A stretch of 7,889 nucleotides of DNA, from the NCBI GenBank assembly GCA_002361535.1, contig DETG01000117.1:20935-28823 (forward strand). Reading direction: 5' to 3'. Source of the stretch: Prevotella sp. UBA3294. Lineage in GTDB: Bacteria > Bacteroidota > Bacteroidia > Bacteroidales > Bacteroidaceae. The position numbers and the translations under genes are program-made. Of this stretch, positions 6,507 through 7,889 are shown piece after piece (the first letter of the stretch is position 1; each line of letters opens with the position of its first letter). A model generated the notes under the pieces. It did no database searches. It was not told the origin of the DNA and saw only the letters and a program-made list of their open reading frames with translations.

Positions 6507-7724
6507 ATGGCAATTATCAAATGTCCAGAGTGCGGACATCAAATCAGTGATAAAGCACCCACTTGTCCCTATTGCGGAGTGGAAATTGCGGGCAAGATTG
6601 TCAAATGTCCCGACTGCGGAGAAATCTATTTCAGCGACGAGGAGCTTTGTCCTCATTGCCTCCGTCCCACACGGCCACATTCCCATCCCAATGCTACGAA
6701 TGAGGACATCCCCACCCCCTCTTCCGAAGAAGTTTCCCCTGCTATAGTCTCCCCGACAGAGACGACAGTCAAAGAGAACAAGGCTTCACAAGCCGTTCCT
6801 CCCACAATTCCCACAAAAAAGAGTAAGCAGGCACCTCCTACTCCTCCTGCCAAAAAGAAAGCCAGTAAGACCGCCATCCTCGTTTCCTTCGTCATCGCGC
6901 TCCTTGTCTTCGGCGTATGCTACTACATGTACAACCAGGCACAAGAGAACCGTGAGAATGAGGAGTACGAGATTGCCATGCGCAGCAACGAACCCCTGAT
7001 CCTGCAAGGCTACCTCGACTCATTCAAAGATGCGCCACAAGAGCACCGCGACAGCATCGAGGCACATCTGAAAGCCATCAAACAGGCCGACCTTGACTGG
7101 ACAAATGCCCTCGTGAGCAATTCTAAGGCAGCACTGATGGACTACCTGAACAAATATCCGGGCACGCCTCACCGTCAGCTGGCCATGCATAAGATCGACT
7201 CCATCGACTGGGCACAAAGTAACAATATCAATACTCCCGAAGCTTATCAGACCTACATGACCGACCATCCCGATGGCGACCACTATGATGAGGCAGAGGA
7301 ACTGATGAAGAAACTCAAGGCTCAGGATGTCACACCCGAAGAGAAGTTGTTGGTGACAAACGTATTCCACAACTTCTTCGTTGCCATCAACGAGAAAGAT
7401 GAGGAGGCCCTGAAGAATACCGTGGCCGAAGAGATGACACTTCTTAACAAAGAGAACGCTACAAAAGGAGATGTCGTGGATATGATGGACAAACTCTACA
7501 AGGAGGGTATCGTCAGGATGGTGTGGCGACTGCCCGGCAACTACGACATTAAGAAGCGGGAGGTTGCCGACGACCGTTATGAACTCAACGTGAGCTTCTC
7601 TGCGAACCAAGATGTGGAGTTCATTGAAAGCGCAAAGAACGGTACCAACAAATTCAAGGTGAATGCCACCATCAATCCCGATGGAAAGATTTCCCTCTTT
7701 AAGATGATAAAAATCGTGGAATAA
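6507..7724 (+). CDS. Double zinc-ribbon, single-pass membrane protein with repeat region and possible NTF2-like C-terminus
   Basis: This 405-residue protein has no recognised gene name. Two treble-clef or zinc-ribbon modules open it: Cys6/Cys9/Cys20/Cys23 (CPECG, CPYCG) and Cys34/Cys37/Cys48/Cys51 (CPDCG, CPHC). A linker rich in Pro, Ser, Thr and Lys runs about 52-120, followed by one transmembrane helix (122-142, ILVSFVIALLVFGVCYYMY). The positive charge before the helix puts the zinc ribbons in the cytoplasm and residues 143-405 in the periplasm. Residues 153-273 hold three loose repeats, each with a Tyr-Leu/Met pair (169, 213, 250), a short loop that in the last two starts with a Pro-Gly or Pro-Asp-Gly turn, and a helix. 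Residues 278-405 have the helix-then-sheet look of an NTF2-like domain. The layout recalls TcaA/YvbJ-type envelope proteins of Firmicutes, though homology is not shown. Sharing a likely transcript with a muramidase suggests an envelope role. AAGGAT lies 14 nt before the ATG, rather far for a Shine-Dalgarno. Confidence 0.88.
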   Translation: MAIIKCPECGHQISDKAPTCPYCGVEIAGKIVKCPDCGEIYFSDEELCPHCLRPTRPHSHPNATNEDIPTPSSEEVSPAIVSPTETTVKENKASQAVPPTIPTKKSKQAPPTPPAKKKASKTAILVSFVIALLVFGVCYYMYNQAQENRENEEYEIAMRSNEPLILQGYLDSFKDAPQEHRDSIEAHLKAIKQADLDWTNALVSNSKAALMDYLNKYPGTPHRQLAMHKIDSIDWAQSNNINTPEAYQTYMTDHPDGDHYDEAEELMKKLKAQDVTPEEKLLVTNVFHNFFVAINEKDEEALKNTVAEEMTLLNKENATKGDVVDMMDKLYKEGIVRMVWRLPGNYDIKKREVADDRYELNVSFSANQDVEFIESAKNGTNKFKVNATINPDGKISLFKMIKIVE

Positions 7725-7765
7725 ACAGGAAAAGTATATTTTTCTGAAAATTTCTCATAAAAAAA

Positions 7766-7797
7766 TTTGCAGGTATCAAAAGAAAGCATTACCTTTG
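7766..7797 (+). promoter_or_regulatory. Consensus Bacteroidetes promoter for tRNA-Ser
   Basis: TTTG at 7766-7769 and TACCTTTG at 7790-7797 are separated by 20 nt, matching both elements of the Bacteroidetes primary sigma factor promoter. Transcription should begin near 7802-7804, about 42 nt before the mature tRNA. No GC-rich terminator hairpin separates it from the end of the upstream gene at 7724, so some read-through is possible. Confidence 0.85.
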
Positions 7798-7844
7798 CAC
7801 CCGCAATCAAGGAGATAACCCCAAGGTTTGCAGCTGAGACATCT

Positions 7845-7889
7845 GGAAGGATGGGTGAGTGGCTGAAACCAGCAGTTTGCTAAACTGCC
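7845..7889 (+). tRNA. tRNA-Ser(GCU), 3' part cut by window edge
   Basis: The 5' acceptor strand GGAAGGA is at 7845-7851, followed by TG. A D-arm has stem GGT/ACC around a loop containing GTGG. A perfect 5-bp anticodon stem, GCAGT/ACTGC, surrounds the seven-base loop TTGCTAA. The anticodon is GCT, so it reads AGC and AGU serine codons. The window stops just after the anticodon stem, so the long variable arm, T-arm and acceptor 3' strand cannot be seen. Confidence 0.95.

Noticed and set aside
7020..7610. Minus-strand 196-residue reading frame opposite the zinc-ribbon protein
   Set aside because: It is antisense to an intact gene with coherent domain order; Val/His/Leu-rich shadow composition, no start signal.
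7725..7765. Possible terminator after the zinc-ribbon gene (A/T runs with TTTTC and GAAAA)
   Set aside because: The complementary segments are only A/T-rich, too short and too weak for a credible intrinsic terminator.

Overview
The window looks like chromosomal DNA from a Bacteroidales bacterium, probably of the Prevotella/Segatella type. The main evidence is the promoter signature: several intergenic regions carry the Bacteroidetes -7 element TAnnTTTG, once with a perfect -33 TTTG. Other support is the weak or absent Shine-Dalgarno sequences and proteins that resemble Bacteroidales families. Organism assignment is an inference, since no 16S or other marker is present. No CRISPR array, insertion sequence, integrase or phage gene was seen.

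Positions 1-4842 form a hexuronate (galacturonate-side) catabolic locus built around a divergent control region. A 2-keto-3-deoxygluconate kinase (kdgK, minus strand, cut by the left edge) faces a LacI-family regulator (plus strand). The regulator is followed by altronate dehydratase (uxaA) and an NhaC-type ion antiporter homologue. UxaA makes 2-keto-3-deoxygluconate (KDG) from altronate, and KdgK phosphorylates KDG to KDPG. The two enzymes are therefore consecutive pathway steps on either side of one regulatory region. The 239-bp gap between kdgK and lacI holds one promoter for each direction, a perfect 16-bp palindrome, a second partial copy 52 bp away over the lacI -33 box, and a separate imperfect palindrome in the kdgK leader. 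This suggests joint repression relieved by a pathway sugar.

Positions 4859-5698 encode a 279-residue protein that follows the antiporter after 16 bp. Its two ends resemble the bacteroidetal nucleotidyltransferase family NTP_transf_5, but the catalytic middle appears to be missing. It is the least explained gene here.

Positions 5767-7724 are a second transcription unit. It holds a secreted GH25 muramidase, whose promoter lies so close to the start codon that the mRNA may be leaderless, and a membrane protein with two N-terminal zinc ribbons, a proline-rich linker, one transmembrane helix, a repeat region and a possible NTF2-like C-terminal domain. The window ends inside a tRNA-Ser(GCU) gene preceded by a textbook Bacteroidetes promoter.

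Most of the window is ordinary metabolism. The points most worth following are the core-deleted nucleotidyltransferase-like protein, the operator layout, the antiporter in a uronate operon, and the zinc-ribbon membrane protein paired with a muramidase.
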